Assembly (NCBI GenBank): GCA_905221605.1 | Contig: CAJNDS010002111.1 | Location: 205,565 to 245,564 of the forward strand | DNA from: Symbiodinium natans | Lineage: Eukaryota; Sar; Dinophyceae; Suessiales; Symbiodiniaceae | Direction of reading: 5' to 3' | Length of the DNA stretch: 40,000 nucleotides | Part shown: piece after piece, positions 1 to 10,826 of the stretch | Layout: each line of letters starts with the position of its first letter | How positions within the stretch are numbered: position 1 is the first letter of the stretch | Made by a program: the position numbers and the translations under genes | The notes under the pieces: generated by a model | What the model was told of the DNA's origin: nothing | What the model saw: the letters and a program-made list of their open reading frames with translations, nothing else | Database searches by the model: none

Positions 1-860
1 TGACAGCAAATTCCTTCTCGACTTCATGCTCTATCCATTTGAACAAGTAGTAGTAGCGTTTATGTAGCGAAACGATGAGTAGATACTCACGTGGTTGCTA
101 AACCTCTGTAGGCCCCAAAACCTAGACCTCAATACAGCCAGTGCAACCCCAAAGCCAAAGCCCACCCCTAAGCCCTACGTCCGAAATTCTGCAGCACATG
201 AGAGGTCCACACCCGTCAAGGCCTCGATTGTAATGCAACGGACTTAGTTGCAGGTCAAGCTCATGCTGCTAAGTCGTAGCATCACGCCCCACTTTCGGCC
301 CCGAGTAGTCTTCGCCCTTCGGACGGTCTCGCGCACCTTGACGCGCTGGCAAAGGCGACGGCAAAAGCGACGGGCAGCGACAGGATCACTTCGCGAAGCT
401 GAAACTGGCCCATGCTTTGGACCCTTCCTGGGAGGCATGTATCCATGTAGGGCATATGTAAGATCATATCTATACATATGTAAACGTAAAACCAATATGC
501 TACGGTAGAAGCAGTCTGTAAGCAGTTTGTCAGCATATACCAAACTGATCAAGTTTCATACCTGCAGGTTGCCTGCCAGAAATGGTCAATGAGTCGTGCT
601 TTGGACGCTATGCTTTCTTCGGATGCTAGGTAGTGCGCCCCTGGCTCTCCATGTCCGCGTTCTGGGTTAGAGGCAAAAAGTGATCGAACCGTCTGCTTTT
701 CATGAGGCTGGAGATCCAGGGCAACAATCTTTGCATACGTCCATGGTCTCACGCACATTGACGCGACAGTGAAAGTGCCGTCAGAACAGTAGACGAACCA
801 CCCAGCTGATCCAAATGGATGCCTTGTTTCTGAAGGTGTGCCTGGAGTCTCGTGCTGCAC
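1..860. other. Non-coding sequence with a telomere-like stretch
   Basis: No gene is supported here. The short open frames at 244-552 and 549-860 overlap each other on both strands and show no recognisable motif. Positions 104-182 contain degenerate CCCTAAA-type heptamers (variants such as CCCCAAAG and CCCCTAAG), the first of several such clusters in the window. Confidence 0.5.
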
Positions 861-863
861 AAT

Positions 864-2626
864 ACCAGTGCTATCACCATGATCGGTTTATGTGTGCATG
901 ATATTGTATGCACATAGGCCAAACTGGCGTGCAGCTGAGGGCTTAGGTGACACCGTAACAAGCTCGAAGTGAAAGAACAGCGCCATCAAGCAAGTTCGTC
1001 AGTTGATCGCGCGAAGTCAGGAAGACGCGCATGCATCGTAGCCTCTCCGAAAATCATAGGAGCCTTGCAGCCTATGGATTCGCCAGAACTGCAACTCAAG
1101 CAAAATCAAATCTTTACTACAGTCTAGCCTTTGGCTAGTGCTGCAACTCTTTCACATCCCCAGTGCCAGTCCCATCATCGTACTGTGTATGCATGATATT
1201 GAATGCACATAGGCCAGACTGGCGCGCAGCTGAGGGCTTAGGTGACACCGTAACAAGCTCAAAGTGAAAGAACAGCGCCATCAAGCAAGTTCGTCAGTTG
1301 ATCGCGCGAAGTCAGGAAGACGCGCATGCATCGTAGCCTCTCCGAAAATCATAGGAGCCTTGCAGCCTATGGATTCGCCAGAACTGCAACTCAAGCAAAA
1401 TCAAATCTTTACTACAGTCTAGCCTTTGGCTAGTGCTGCAACTCTTTCACATCCCCAGTGCCAGTCCCATCATCGTACTGTGTATGCATGATATTGAATG
1501 CACATAGGCCAGACTGGCGCGCAGCTGAGGGCTTAGGTGACACCGTAACAAGCTCAAAGTGAAAGAACAGCGCCATCAAGCAAGTTCGTCAGTTGATCAC
1601 GCGAAGTCAGGAAGACGCGCATGCATCGTAGCCTCTCCGAAAATCATAGGAGCCTTGCAGCCTATGGATTCGCCAGAACTGCAACTCAAGCAAAATCAAA
1701 TCTTTACTACAGTCTAGCCTTTGGCTAGTGCTGCAACTCTTTCACATCCCCAGTGCCATTCCCATCATCGTACTGTGTATGCATGATATTGAATGCACAT
1801 AGGCCAGACTGGCGCGCAGCTGAGGGCTTAGGTGACACCGTAACAAGCTCAAAGTGAAAGAACAGCGCCATCAAGCAAGTTCGTCAGTTGATCACGCGAA
1901 GTCAGGAAGACGCGCATGCATCGTAGCCTCTCCGAAAATCACAGGAGCCTTGCAGCCTAGCGATTCGCCAGAACTGCAACTCAAGCAAAATCAAATCTTT
2001 ACTACAGTCTAGCCTTTGGCTAGTGCTGCAACTGTTTCACATCCCCAGTGCCATTCCCATCATCGTACTGTGTATGCATGATACTGAATGCACATAGGCC
2101 AGACTGGCGCGCAGCTGAGGGCTTAGGTGACACCGTAACAAGCTCGAAGTGAAAGAAAAGCGCCATCAAGCAAGTTCGTCAGTTGATCACGCGAGGTCAG
2201 GAAGACGCGCATGCATCGTAGCCTCTCCGAAAATCACAAGAGCCTTGCAGCATAGCGATTTGCCAGAACTGCAACTCAAGCAAAATCAAATCTTTACTAC
2301 AGTCTAGCCTTTGGCTAGTGCTGCAACTCTTTCGCATCCCCAGCGCCATTCCCATCATCGTATTATGTATGCATGATATTGAATGCACATAGGCCAGACT
2401 GGCGCGCAGCTGAGGCTTAGGTGACAGCATAGCAAGCTCAAAGTGAAAGAACAGCGCCATCAACTAAGTTTGTCAATTGATGAGTCCAAGAAAGAAAGAC
2501 GTGCATGGTATCGTAGCCTCTCCGAAAATCATGCAGCATAGCGATCGGCCAGATCTGCAACTCAAGCGAAATCAGATCTTCATTACGCTATAGCCTCTGG
2601 CTACTGCTGCAACTCTTTCGCATCCT
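864..2626. repeat. 295-bp tandem repeat array, about six copies
   Basis: The landmark cacataggcc recurs at 911, 1206, 1501, 1796, 2091 and 2386, exactly 295 bases apart each time. The inner copies are nearly identical and the outer ones more diverged, as expected when an array is homogenised by unequal crossing over. The last, degraded copy (about 2461-2626) overlaps the 3' end of the ankyrin gene. The gene's stop codon and its last 16 or so codons align with the unit segment ctagtgctgcaactctttca and its neighbours. The array is therefore either an amplified gene tail, or a repeat that has been captured as gene tail. No long frame runs through it. Confidence 0.93.
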
Positions 2627-4920
2627 TCAGTGCACCCTGCAAAAGCCTCATGAAGGAAGTCTGGTGGCGAGCGCTCGCGGCCGAAATCTGCAGCTGTCCA
2701 ATTTCTGGAGTTCACAAGATCCAGCCGTGCACCTGCTGCGATGAGAGCAGCCGCTGACTCATGCTGCCCACACAGCACTGCCGACATCAAAGGCGTCATG
2801 CCGTTGCAGTGATAACAGTACGCCTCCCAAACGCCTTCCCTGCCCAGCCGGTACTGCAAAGCCCCAAGGCCCTCAGAAATTTCGAAGTTCGAGGCGGGGA
2901 GGAGCGATCTCGTCCGTTGATGATTGACGTTGGCCCGCAACTCCACAAGCCTCTGCACGAACTCAGCCGAGCCTCCACGAAACACGGCACAGGTAATCAG
3001 GCTCTCGCTCAGCTCCCATTCCACCAGCTCCCAGGGCCGAAGTGCTTTCTGCGCCCAGAGCTCCTCAACGGCCGCCTGGGATCCATACAGAGCACCGACC
3101 GCCAAAGCTGAGAAGCCGAAGATGTCCCGTGTAGCAGGGTCGAAACCGGCTTGCAGGAGCATCTGGATGCCTTCGCGGTTATTCGCAAACGCAGCGCACT
3201 GGAGGGAAGGAGTGAGGCCCGGGTGGAGTGCGGCATTTGCTGAGATGAGCAGGCGTGCGGCCTCATTATGCTTCATGAGTACGCAGATGGTCAAAGACGT
3301 GTTCCCCGGCGCTGCGCCGCACAGAGCCTGCTCCTGACTCGTCTGGCAATCAATGTCTGCCCGGCAGGACAGCAAGCCCCGAATCACCAGCGGATCACCT
3401 CCCAGGGCAGCATAGTGGAGAGGGAACCAGCCACCTGCATCTGCTTCATGCACTTCTTGAAACCCGTTCTGGTGCATGAAGCGCGCAGCCGCCGCGGATG
3501 CATCGTCCTGGCCTGGGAGGAGCTGAAAGCCGGGAACCGGCTCTAGCAAACTCGCATGCAGGTTGCGCATATGGACCGATTGCATGTTCAGCAGCACACG
3601 GTAGCCCACCAGGTCCCCATTTGCCAGCAATAGGTCTAGCTTGCGCTCGATCGCACCCAGCAAAACGGGACCCAAAATCTCCTTGTCACGTTCGACCGTA
3701 AAGTCGCCCTCGCCAGGGGGTCCCCCCTCAGCACCAGCAACTGTGGCAATCGCTTCAACCATGCGCCCATCGCTGATCATGATCCATGTATGGTCTGGTG
3801 ATAGCTTCCGCATGATCAGTTCCATGCGGCACCAACCCCTCTGGTCCCAGGTGCATGATGAAAAGGCTCGCAAACCCTCAGGACCCTCCGACTCCACCAC
3901 TGGACAGAGCGCAAAGAAATACTCACATCGAAGCACGTATGAAGGGATGCTACCCACGGCTTTGGAGAGGTCGTCTTCTTCACCCAAATGCCCGCTTGCC
4001 TTGCTGCCTAACTGTGGGCAGGAGAAGTAATCGTACCATACAAAGATGGTAGATGTCCGAAATGCCTGTGTCGGCAGTGGTTGGCAATGGCAAATGACCC
4101 GCGAGTACCCATCTGGCGGGATGCTCTCCAGCTCCGTCATGATGTAGGTCAGCGCCTCCTGAAGCACGCGGAATTGCTTGAAGTCGGGATCTGGATGATC
4201 GTAGCCGACCCACTGATGCGAAACCTTACCGTTGTTGAGTTGGGAATGAAGGAATGAACCATTACCAATTTGTTTAAAGGGATTCCTATAAAGATGGTTG
4301 GGATGATTCCTTCCTTCATTCCCAATTAACCTCAAACCCTAAACCCCAATAGCTAAACCCTCAACCCTAAACCTTTGACCATCCCTAGTAACTAACCAAC
4401 AGTAAAAATAACCCTATAACCCTAAACCTAAACCCTAAACTCCCAACTTACCGACAGTAAGAAACGAAGGCTGCGGTTCCCATGCCCTGCTTGAATTCCT
4501 CAGCCACGCCAGATGCCTTGAGCACCTCGTGCGGCTGGATGCACGTCATCTGCAAGATCTCCTTCACGGACAGGTTGTGGAGTTAGGGTTCTGGGTTCTG
4601 GGTTCTGGGTTTTGGGTTCTGGGTTTAGGGCTTATGGCTTAGATCTCCTTCATGGACACCACGTACATGGGGAAAAGAGCCGGCTCCTCACACGCGATGT
4701 CTCTTGCTTGCCGCCGCCCCTCCGCGAACCTCTGGAGCGGAGTTTGGCCGAAATGTTTGCAGCATTCCATCCCTAGTATCGAAAAAATGTGATGAATTGA
4801 TGAAGGAGGATGCTGAGAAACGGCTGCACGGCCAGAAGCTGGTGCAACAAGCTGTTTCAATCCTGCAAGTTCGTGGATCTTTTGGCACACAGCAGCCATC
4901 AGTGACCAAGCATCGCGCAT
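2572..4920 (-). CDS. Ankyrin-repeat protein of a dinoflagellate multicopy family (three exons)
   Basis: Exon 3 (4224-2572) gives 550 codons to the stop. It opens with VSHQWVGYDHPDPDFKQ, followed by VWYDYFSCPQL near 4040 and GWCRMEL near 3820, an order I associate with large dinoflagellate ankyrin families. The C-terminal half has ankyrin-like units such as GWFPLHYAALGG and TPLMSAVLCGQHESAAALI (about 3450-2700), which normally act as protein-binding scaffolds. The continuous frame reaching 4335 starts inside an intron on TTG, so that N-terminus is false. Exon 2 (4561-4466, 32 codons) ends GMGTAAF and joins exon 3 in frame to give AAFVSHQWVG. Exon 1 ends FPMYVVSMK at 4648 and is open back to an ATG at 4920, a start that is uncertain. 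The predicted length is about 673 residues. The biochemical role is unknown. The N-terminal block may be a signalling or effector-type fold, but that is only a guess. Confidence 0.85.
4225..4465 (-). other. Intron 2 of the ankyrin gene (GT-AG, 241 nt) with telomere-like sequence and a small inverted-repeat element
   Basis: On the minus strand the donor GTTTCT follows exon 2 and the acceptor GGTAAG precedes GTTTCGCATCAG. The pentamer GTTTC is thus present at both junctions. Splicing restores AAFVSHQWV, the family pattern. Positions 4329-4445 are degenerate CCCTAAA repeats (plus strand). Positions 4239-4329 are bounded by ttgggaatgaaggaa and its exact reverse complement, a 15-bp terminal inverted repeat around about 60 bases. 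Confidence 0.82.
4562..4647 (-). other. Intron 1 of the ankyrin gene (GA-AG, 86 nt) made of telomere-like repeats
   Basis: The exon end TCCATGAAG is followed by a GAGATCTAAG donor. The acceptor side reads TCCGTGAAG then GAGATCTTGCAG. The segment AAGGAGATCT is repeated at both ends. Removing 86 bases keeps the frame and gives VVSMKEILQM, as expected for the family. GA donors are a known non-canonical class in dinoflagellates. Most of the intron is degenerate heptamer sequence of the form ccctaaacccagaaccc. Confidence 0.78.
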
Positions 4921-5219
4921 TCACAAACTCGATCGCGGAGCTCTGGTTCTCCACTACATGATGGCCCCATTGTATTCACATGATAGCTGCAGGGTTTCTA
5001 CTTTGCAGTTGGGGTTTAGCACAAGTCCGCTTTGGGCTTCAGGACGGTCGCAGAAGTACGGCGTGCAAGCATCATTTTTGTCCGTGTCCGGCGCAAGTGC
5101 AGTAGAAGTCCAAACAGCTTATAAAAGCAGCGCCAGTCAAGATGAAGCAGCTGCAGCAGCAGGTTGCCAGAGTCTGCTTTATCAGCAAGACATGAAGGCG
5201 CAGAAAAAGGAGGACCCTT

Positions 5220-5735
5220 TTTTCTCAACCCTAAACCCTAACCCTAAACCCAAGGGAGGCGGAGCATGAGGGGAGGATCATTGCTGCTTCTGGTTCTGCA
5301 GTGAATACTGCAACTCTGAGCAGATCGGACCGAAACATCCAACTCACCAACTCCAAGATCATCCATGCCTTAGGGTTTAGGATTGATGCTTTAGGGTTTC
5401 CCCCTCCCCAACCCCTACGCTAGACCCTAAACCGTACTTCCTTAAATCCTTCGACCCTGCAGTCAGTCTGAAAAGCAAGCCCCGCATCAAGCTTAATAAT
5501 TGCCGTAGTAGAGCTTCGAACTTATGATGTAAGGCGTAACAGTACGGTGGTTCTAGAGTATATCATAGCATATTACAGGGCATTTCCCACCAACTACTTC
5601 GAGCTCTATATGCCTTTCAAGATTACGAATGCGTCCATATAAGGACTAGAATACCGGGAGATCCTTACCAACTACTCTGACCTCTATCCCTAAACCCTAA
5701 AACCTAATCCCCCAAACCCGAAAACCCCAAGTCTG
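5220..5735. repeat. Scattered telomere-like heptamer clusters
   Basis: Short blocks of CCCTAAA or TTTAGGG heptamers with many variants sit at about 5226-5252, 5367-5402, 5415-5435 and 5686-5735, in both orientations. They are too degenerate and too short to be a chromosome end. The open frames around them (4958-5269 plus, 5016-5228 minus) are not convincing as exons. One of them could be a 5' exon of the ankyrin gene, but I cannot decide. Confidence 0.7.
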
Positions 5736-6620
5736 ACCTTGAAACTGCGAACATGATCCATAGAGGCCTGGCTCCGGAATCAGGAGTTCAACAAGGGCAC
5801 CGGGGGTTAAAATTTCTTGAAGGTATGAGGGTGCGGAGCTTCGGGTTTAGGATGTAGGTTCCAAAAGTCTGTGATCGCGTGGTTTTTCCCTGTGATTCGG
5901 CGCGTTGCGGTCCTCAAGTGCAGAACTGTCATCGCTTTTGGCGTTTCGGGGCTTACGGGTTTAAGGGGTTCAGGGTGAAACATCGGTCCCACCTTACCCC
6001 TAGTACTGACTGTAGCTATTCTCAGCCATGAACCTACAATCCCATCATACCCAGTGATAATACAACTCCAAGCTTCAGGCATCCTGCCAAGCCATAATCG
6101 AACCCTACAAGACTTCGAGGTTCAGGTGTTGTGGAACGAACTAACATACGGAAACAGCATATTTCAGTCAGAGCTTCCAAAGAGTCCACGAGCTCCTAAA
6201 CTTATTGCTTTGTGGAAGTCTGCCTTGTATCTACCCCGGCATAATATAGAGGGCTCTTGACAATTAGAGCAGGGCTGAAAAGACATCGTAGCATATCTGT
6301 AAAAGGACTCTTTTTTCACAAGGGACTCAACTGCTGCCCTTTGTAAAAGGACTATAAAGGGGTAGTTATACCAATCATCAAGACCTCTGTAGTATAGCAC
6401 TTTCTTGCGACAGCAGTCGCGCCCATATCTCTTCCGCTCGATGCGAGAAGTATTTTTGCAATCGCCCTTGGTGCCTCGTCTGCACAGCAAACACCAGGAC
6501 TGCCGAAGTGGGCTCTGATCTGGTTTCAGCCTTATCTACATGGGCACTGATGAGTTCGTAGACTTATAAGTATATAAACATAGACACTTACATAAACGAC
6601 ACAACAAAAGTGTGTAGAAA
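5736..6620. other. No recognisable gene
   Basis: Only short unrelated open frames (for example 5807-6082 minus and 6164-6490 minus) without motifs or paired splice sites. Isolated TTTAGG-like words occur near 5846 and 5955. Confidence 0.4.
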
Positions 6621-6624
6621 TATG

Positions 6625-6625
<1 letters not shown>

Positions 6626-6656
<31 letters not shown>

Positions 6657-6748
6657 CATATATATACATTATACATTGATATGTGAATATTAGTATTTGA
6701 GACAGTATTACACCTGATACCATACATATATATATATATATATGTATA
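6626..6748. repeat. (TA)n/(TACATA)n microsatellite
   Basis: Runs of TA interrupted by TACA occur at about 6626-6672 and 6722-6748, separated by ordinary AT-rich sequence. The open frames here that encode tyrosine/isoleucine strings are by-products of the repeat. Confidence 0.9.
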
Positions 6749-6759
6749 TTTGTACCTCT

Positions 6760-7714
6760 CTGTTGTACATGCATGTAACATGTAGATACAGCTGTGATTC
6801 CTGAAACACTATTACACAGTCAAACCTGAGATGCATTGTGCCAGAAACCGCTCTGGACATCAACGCCTGGATACCGAAAACAAGCAATGAGCAACAACTC
6901 TGAACTGTCATGCTGTCAGATTATTGGGGTTGCACTAGCATTTGCCTGAAAGGAAACAAGATCCAACAACGTAACGCATAGTTTGGCACCACAGAACCTT
7001 ACACCCGCAACCCTCAACCCTGGCCCGATTAGAAGGCAGGTTGTGGTGTACTGTGATATAACTCGGTAGAAATACAGCTTCTGGGTGACTATACAGAGAC
7101 TCTGTTGCTCTGCGGAGCCCGATATTAACTCTATCATCTCCATCACGACGAACCCGGCCCTAGTCTTTCAGAGCTCAGCTTCATTCATTGCTGACTTCCT
7201 GCTTCAAAGGCTCCAAAGGTGGGATAAAGGTCGGTGTGGTAATCCCGAAATCAGAGTCCTTGCAATATAAGGGATCCTTAATCCTACCCTCCTTCCTCCC
7301 ACCCTTTTTGATCCCTAAACCCTAAACCCTAATCCTTAAAACCTAAGCCCGAGGCTCTAAGCTAAACCCCAGGCCCGAAACCCTCCTTCATCCCTTCATC
7401 CCACCTTTGGATGCGTCCGACTCCTTCTATGGGCCTGCTCCAGGCGCCGCAGCAAGAACTCGACGCGAGAGGACTCCAGGAAATTCACCATCCTGGGTCA
7501 AGCGGGGATTCTAGGGTTCCTCTAATTTGAAGGGATCTATGTAATTAAGGGTTCAGGGCTTTCTTTTTGTTGCCACCCGTCTAGCAATGCTCCACGGGGC
7601 AACTGAAGAGGGCTTTAGGGCTTGGGGTTTAGGATTTTAGGTTTAGGGTTTTGGGGTTTAGTCGCTCACTCTCGCACAAGGCAGGCAAGGTCCATCGGTC
7701 CGACGCAGCCCCCC
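6760..7714. other. Non-coding sequence with telomere-like patches
   Basis: Degenerate CCCTAAA heptamers are at 7310-7385 and the opposite-strand form (TTTAGGG, GGTTTAGG) at 7617-7660. No coding frame with support is seen. Confidence 0.5.
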
Positions 7715-8830
7715 CCATTTGCAAACACAATGCTCGCGTCATGGCTTTCAGTATGACTTGTAAAGAACTTGCACAGCGAAAAAAGGCAAGGGGGTTGGGG
7801 GGGGCGCAGCCGCCCCCCCCCCCCCTTTGCAAACACAATGCTCGCATCATGGGTTTGAATCGTTCATATGCTTTGAAACAAGCTTCCACGGCTAAAAAAG
7901 ACGGGGGGTTAGAAGGGCCCCCCCCCCCATTTGCAAACACAATGCTCGCATCGTGGGCTTCAATCGTTCATGTGAATGTGCTTTGAAAAACGTGGCCTGA
8001 TGGGTTTTAATCGTTCTTCTGCTTTGAAAAAGCTTGCACGGCTTGAAGAAGTGGGCCGTAGCCACAATGCGTGCATGATGGGTTTCAATCGTTCATATGC
8101 TTTGAAACACACCTGCACGGCAAAACAAGGCGGGGGGGTTGAGGGGGGCTCAGCCCAGCCCCCCCATTTGGAAAAAAAAAACTGTATCATGGGCTTCAAT
8201 CGTTCACATTCTTTGAAACCAGATTGAATTGCTAGGCGGGGCGCGGGGGGTTGCGGGGGGGCACGCAAACACAATGCTCGCATCATGGGTTTCAATTGTT
8301 CATATGCTTTGACAAAAGCTTGCAACGCCCCGCCCCCCCCTTTTGCAAAGACAATGCTCGCATGATGGCTTTCAATATGCTTTGAAAAAAACTTGCACGG
8401 CACAAAAAGGGGGGGGGGTTGGGGTGGGCGCAGCCCCTCCCATTCGCAAACACAATGCTCGCATCATGGGTTTGAATTCGTCAATATGCTTTGCAACAAG
8501 CTTCCACGACTAAAAAAGACGGGGGGGTTAGCAAACACGATGCTCGCATCATGAATATGCTTTGAAAAACGTGGCCTGATGGGTTTAATCCTTCATCTGC
8601 TTTTAAAAAAGCTTGCACGGCTTGAAGAAGCGGGGGGTGGGGGGGGGGGGCGTAGCCACAATGCGCGCATGATGGGTTTCAATCCTTCAGATGCTTTCAT
8701 CTATGCTTTGAAAAAAGTGGCCTGATGGGCTTCACGTTCACGGCTAAAAAATAAAAAAAGCGGGGGGTTTGGAGGGGGCAGCCCCCCCCCCCCCCCCATT
8801 TGAAAAGACAATGCTCGCATGGTCTTTCTT
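7715..8830. repeat. Cluster of about eleven degenerate 80-128 bp repeats with G-run/C-run foldbacks
   Basis: The core gcaaacacaatgctcgcatc recurs, with changes, at about 7721, 7829, 7933, 8061, 8169, 8265, 8345, 8446, 8531, 8655 and 8802. It is followed by a segment like atgggtttcaatcgttcat, then tgctttgaaa, agcttgcacggc and a short A-rich stretch. Most units are joined by a G-run, a short CGCAGCC-type spacer and a C-run, which can fold on itself. Minus-strand translation repeats FKAYERLKPMMRALCL, but the frame shifts between units and the G/C runs vary in length, so I treat the open frames as repeat artefacts. Confidence 0.88.
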
Positions 8831-9353
8831 TCTTTCTTGGAAAATTTGCTTTACGTACTACAGGGTGAGGAGCCCTTGGAAAAACCACAAATCTCTTGTG
8901 CAAGGATCGCGCTGCGCCCCCCCCCCCCCCCTAACCTGTGATACACCACTCAGCTCGCAACAATCCGGACCCTAGCCTGTCCTACCCCTGCTAAAGCAAG
9001 ATGCAACTCAAGTTAGCTTTCGTGATTGGGGTTGGGTCCACATCTGCACTCATCTGTGGTCCCCACCAAGTAGAAGCCGTGAGTACCCGGGGGTAGATTC
9101 TTCTCTTCCTGCACAGGAGAAACAACTCTGGGAATCTGCGTAGGGAACCTGCAGGGAATAACTTTTCCATCACGTTTTCCTTCGGTTCGTGCGGTTCGTG
9201 GTGTTTCGTTGTGCGTCATGCAGAGGCACAACATGGCACAACAACAGTCACGATTTTGGACAATCTTGTGATTTTTGTTGCAATAGTGCAAATATGTGCA
9301 AATGCAGGTCTTCAAGATTCAAGGCTCCGGACCGAGAGGTACGACTTAGTTAC
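8831..9353. other. Probable intron or intergenic sequence 3' of the cysteine-rich exon
   Basis: A 17-bp C-run lies at about 8917-8933. The minus-strand frame 9315-9013 contains VIPCRFPTQIPRVV and GFYLVGTTDECRC, which might be a downstream exon of the gene at 9354-10142. No splice pair that would join them in frame was confirmed. Confidence 0.3.
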
Positions 9354-10142
9354 CTCTCAGTACAAAAGGCTCCCCGCATCTCCCCGCAGACCTTGATGGA
9401 TGTCTTGGGCCCGTAGGACGCCCCGCTGGGAAACCAAAGCAGGGGAGCACCGTAGGTGAGCTCACTCATGGAGATGCGCACGGCTGAGCTGTAGCTCGTG
9501 TGGATTCCTTGGTGGGCGGTCACCCTGCACTCGACATCGAAGGGCTCGGTCGGCTTTGTGCGGCCCACGGCCACAGAGATGACCCCTGTCCTCGCGTCCA
9601 GCGTCAGGTTGTGGGACGCAAGTTCGCAGCCCTCATCCAGGGAGTAACGGTCCGCTGTTCGCGGGGATGGCTCCAAGCGAAACTCCTGCAAGCCCGGGGT
9701 AAACTGCATCGTCTCATACGAGAAAGGCGTCGGTGTCACGTGCCCGCCGCCACAGTGGCAACAGGCTTGATTGCTGCTCTGGCCGCCGACCTTCTTGTCA
9801 TCACAGCCAGCGCCGCCAAGTTGCGTGCAGGTCTTTCCGTCCAAGTTCAGCCAGCCGGCTGAGTCGGTGCAGGACACGCACACGTTCCCCAGCGAGCCCT
9901 GGCGCTTCACAAAGCCGCCAGCACACTCGTCACAGGTGCTCCCGATCCCAGCTTTGGCACAGCCAGCACAGCTCGGGCTGGAGCGATCGCAGCAGGTTTG
10001 CTCGACCTGGTCAGCATCCACCGGGTACTTGGTCAGCACGAGCAAGTCGGGTTCACAATATGCTGCTTTGGCTTGGCGGGCTGTCTCTTGCCCCTTCACC
10101 TTCGCAGTCATCAACTGGCTGGCGCCCAGCTTCGTGGCTGGC
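9354..10142 (-). CDS. Exon of a secreted or surface cysteine-rich protein with an Ig-like (He_PIG-type) domain
   Basis: One open exon of about 262 codons. The first half is rich in cysteine: CCDRSSPSCAGCAKAG, STCDECAGGF, VCVSCTDSAGWLNLDGKTC and ACCHCGGG, a pattern seen in large extracellular proteins of alveolates. The second half contains HNLTLDARTGVISVAV, close to the LTLDxxTGxISG signature of the He_PIG putative Ig fold, followed by VECRVTAHQ. The exon appears bounded by an acceptor (GGGAG before G10142) and a GT donor at 9353 (GAGAG then GTAACT), so both ends of the protein are missing. The nearest ATG (10111) is not a credible protein start because the frame is open and similar in style upstream to the acceptor. 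The minus-strand frame at 10191-10556, which contains GLLFAGGPAGYSRMFSVY, may be an upstream exon. Function beyond a structural or adhesive role is unknown. Confidence 0.72.
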
Positions 10143-10190
10143 CTCCCAGCGGCTTAAGCGCAAACTCCAACACAACGCCTTCTCCGTCGC

Positions 10191-10400
10191 CTATCCCAGT
10201 GCAGCAACAACTGGTAGTCTTACAATCAGCACACAGTTGGTGTACACCGAAAACATCCTGCTATATCCTGCTGGACCGCCTGCGAACAAGAGCCCCTCAT
10301 AAGCCCTCCCATCTACCGCCTCGAGCAGCCTTGGAACAGAGACGTCTCGGAACCCACGAAGCCAACAGGGCCAACAGACCCACCGCCCCAGTCTTGGCGC
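10191..10400 (-). CDS. Possible upstream exon of the cysteine-rich gene
   Basis: The minus-strand frame contains RLLEAVDGRAYEGLLFAGG and GYSRMFSVYTNC before a stop at 10191. Composition and position suggest an exon 5' of 9354-10142. No splice pair was fixed, so limits are approximate and it may be spurious. Confidence 0.25.
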   Translation of the reverse strand, partial: APRLGRWVCWPCWLRGFRDVSVPRLLEAVDGRAYEGLLFAGGPAGYSRMFSVYTNCVLIVRLPVVAALG

Positions 10401-10826
10401 TTCGGTGGGCTCTGGTGTGCCTGCAAAAGAGATTCGCTCCTGCCTGAGGAGACCTATATGGGGAGGGTACAGAAGTTCCGGGATGTTCCAAAAACACCAA
10501 GAACTGCGTGCAGTACTGTATTGTATTGCAGCCTTGCAAAGAGCTTTTGTGCTCATTGAGCACGGTCGAAAGACTATCTACCGACATTTCGAGCGAAGGA
10601 CGTGCCAATTGAACCCACGCAGACTATTCACCCACAAATGGCTGCACTGCTGGATTCCCCAACCTCAGTGAGCATCTTGCCCATCTTCTCTTCAATCGCC
10701 TGCAGGCGCTCCTGAGTTTTCTCTTCCATCACCGCAAGCCGCTCCTTAGATCATCATTGGTATATCTTAGGCTCCATCACCCTCGTTTGCCGCACTTTCC
10801 AAGGGGGTGACTCCATCGTTATTTGC

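Noticed and set aside
2572-4335. Continuous 587-codon ankyrin frame as the complete protein
   Set aside because: Its first 37 codons lie in an intron with telomere-like sequence and start on TTG; the family N-terminus is restored only by splicing to 4466-4561 and 4648-4920.
7629-8403. Minus-strand frames repeating FKAYERLKP
   Set aside because: The peptide repetition follows from the DNA repeat; units are joined by G/C runs of varying length that break the frame.
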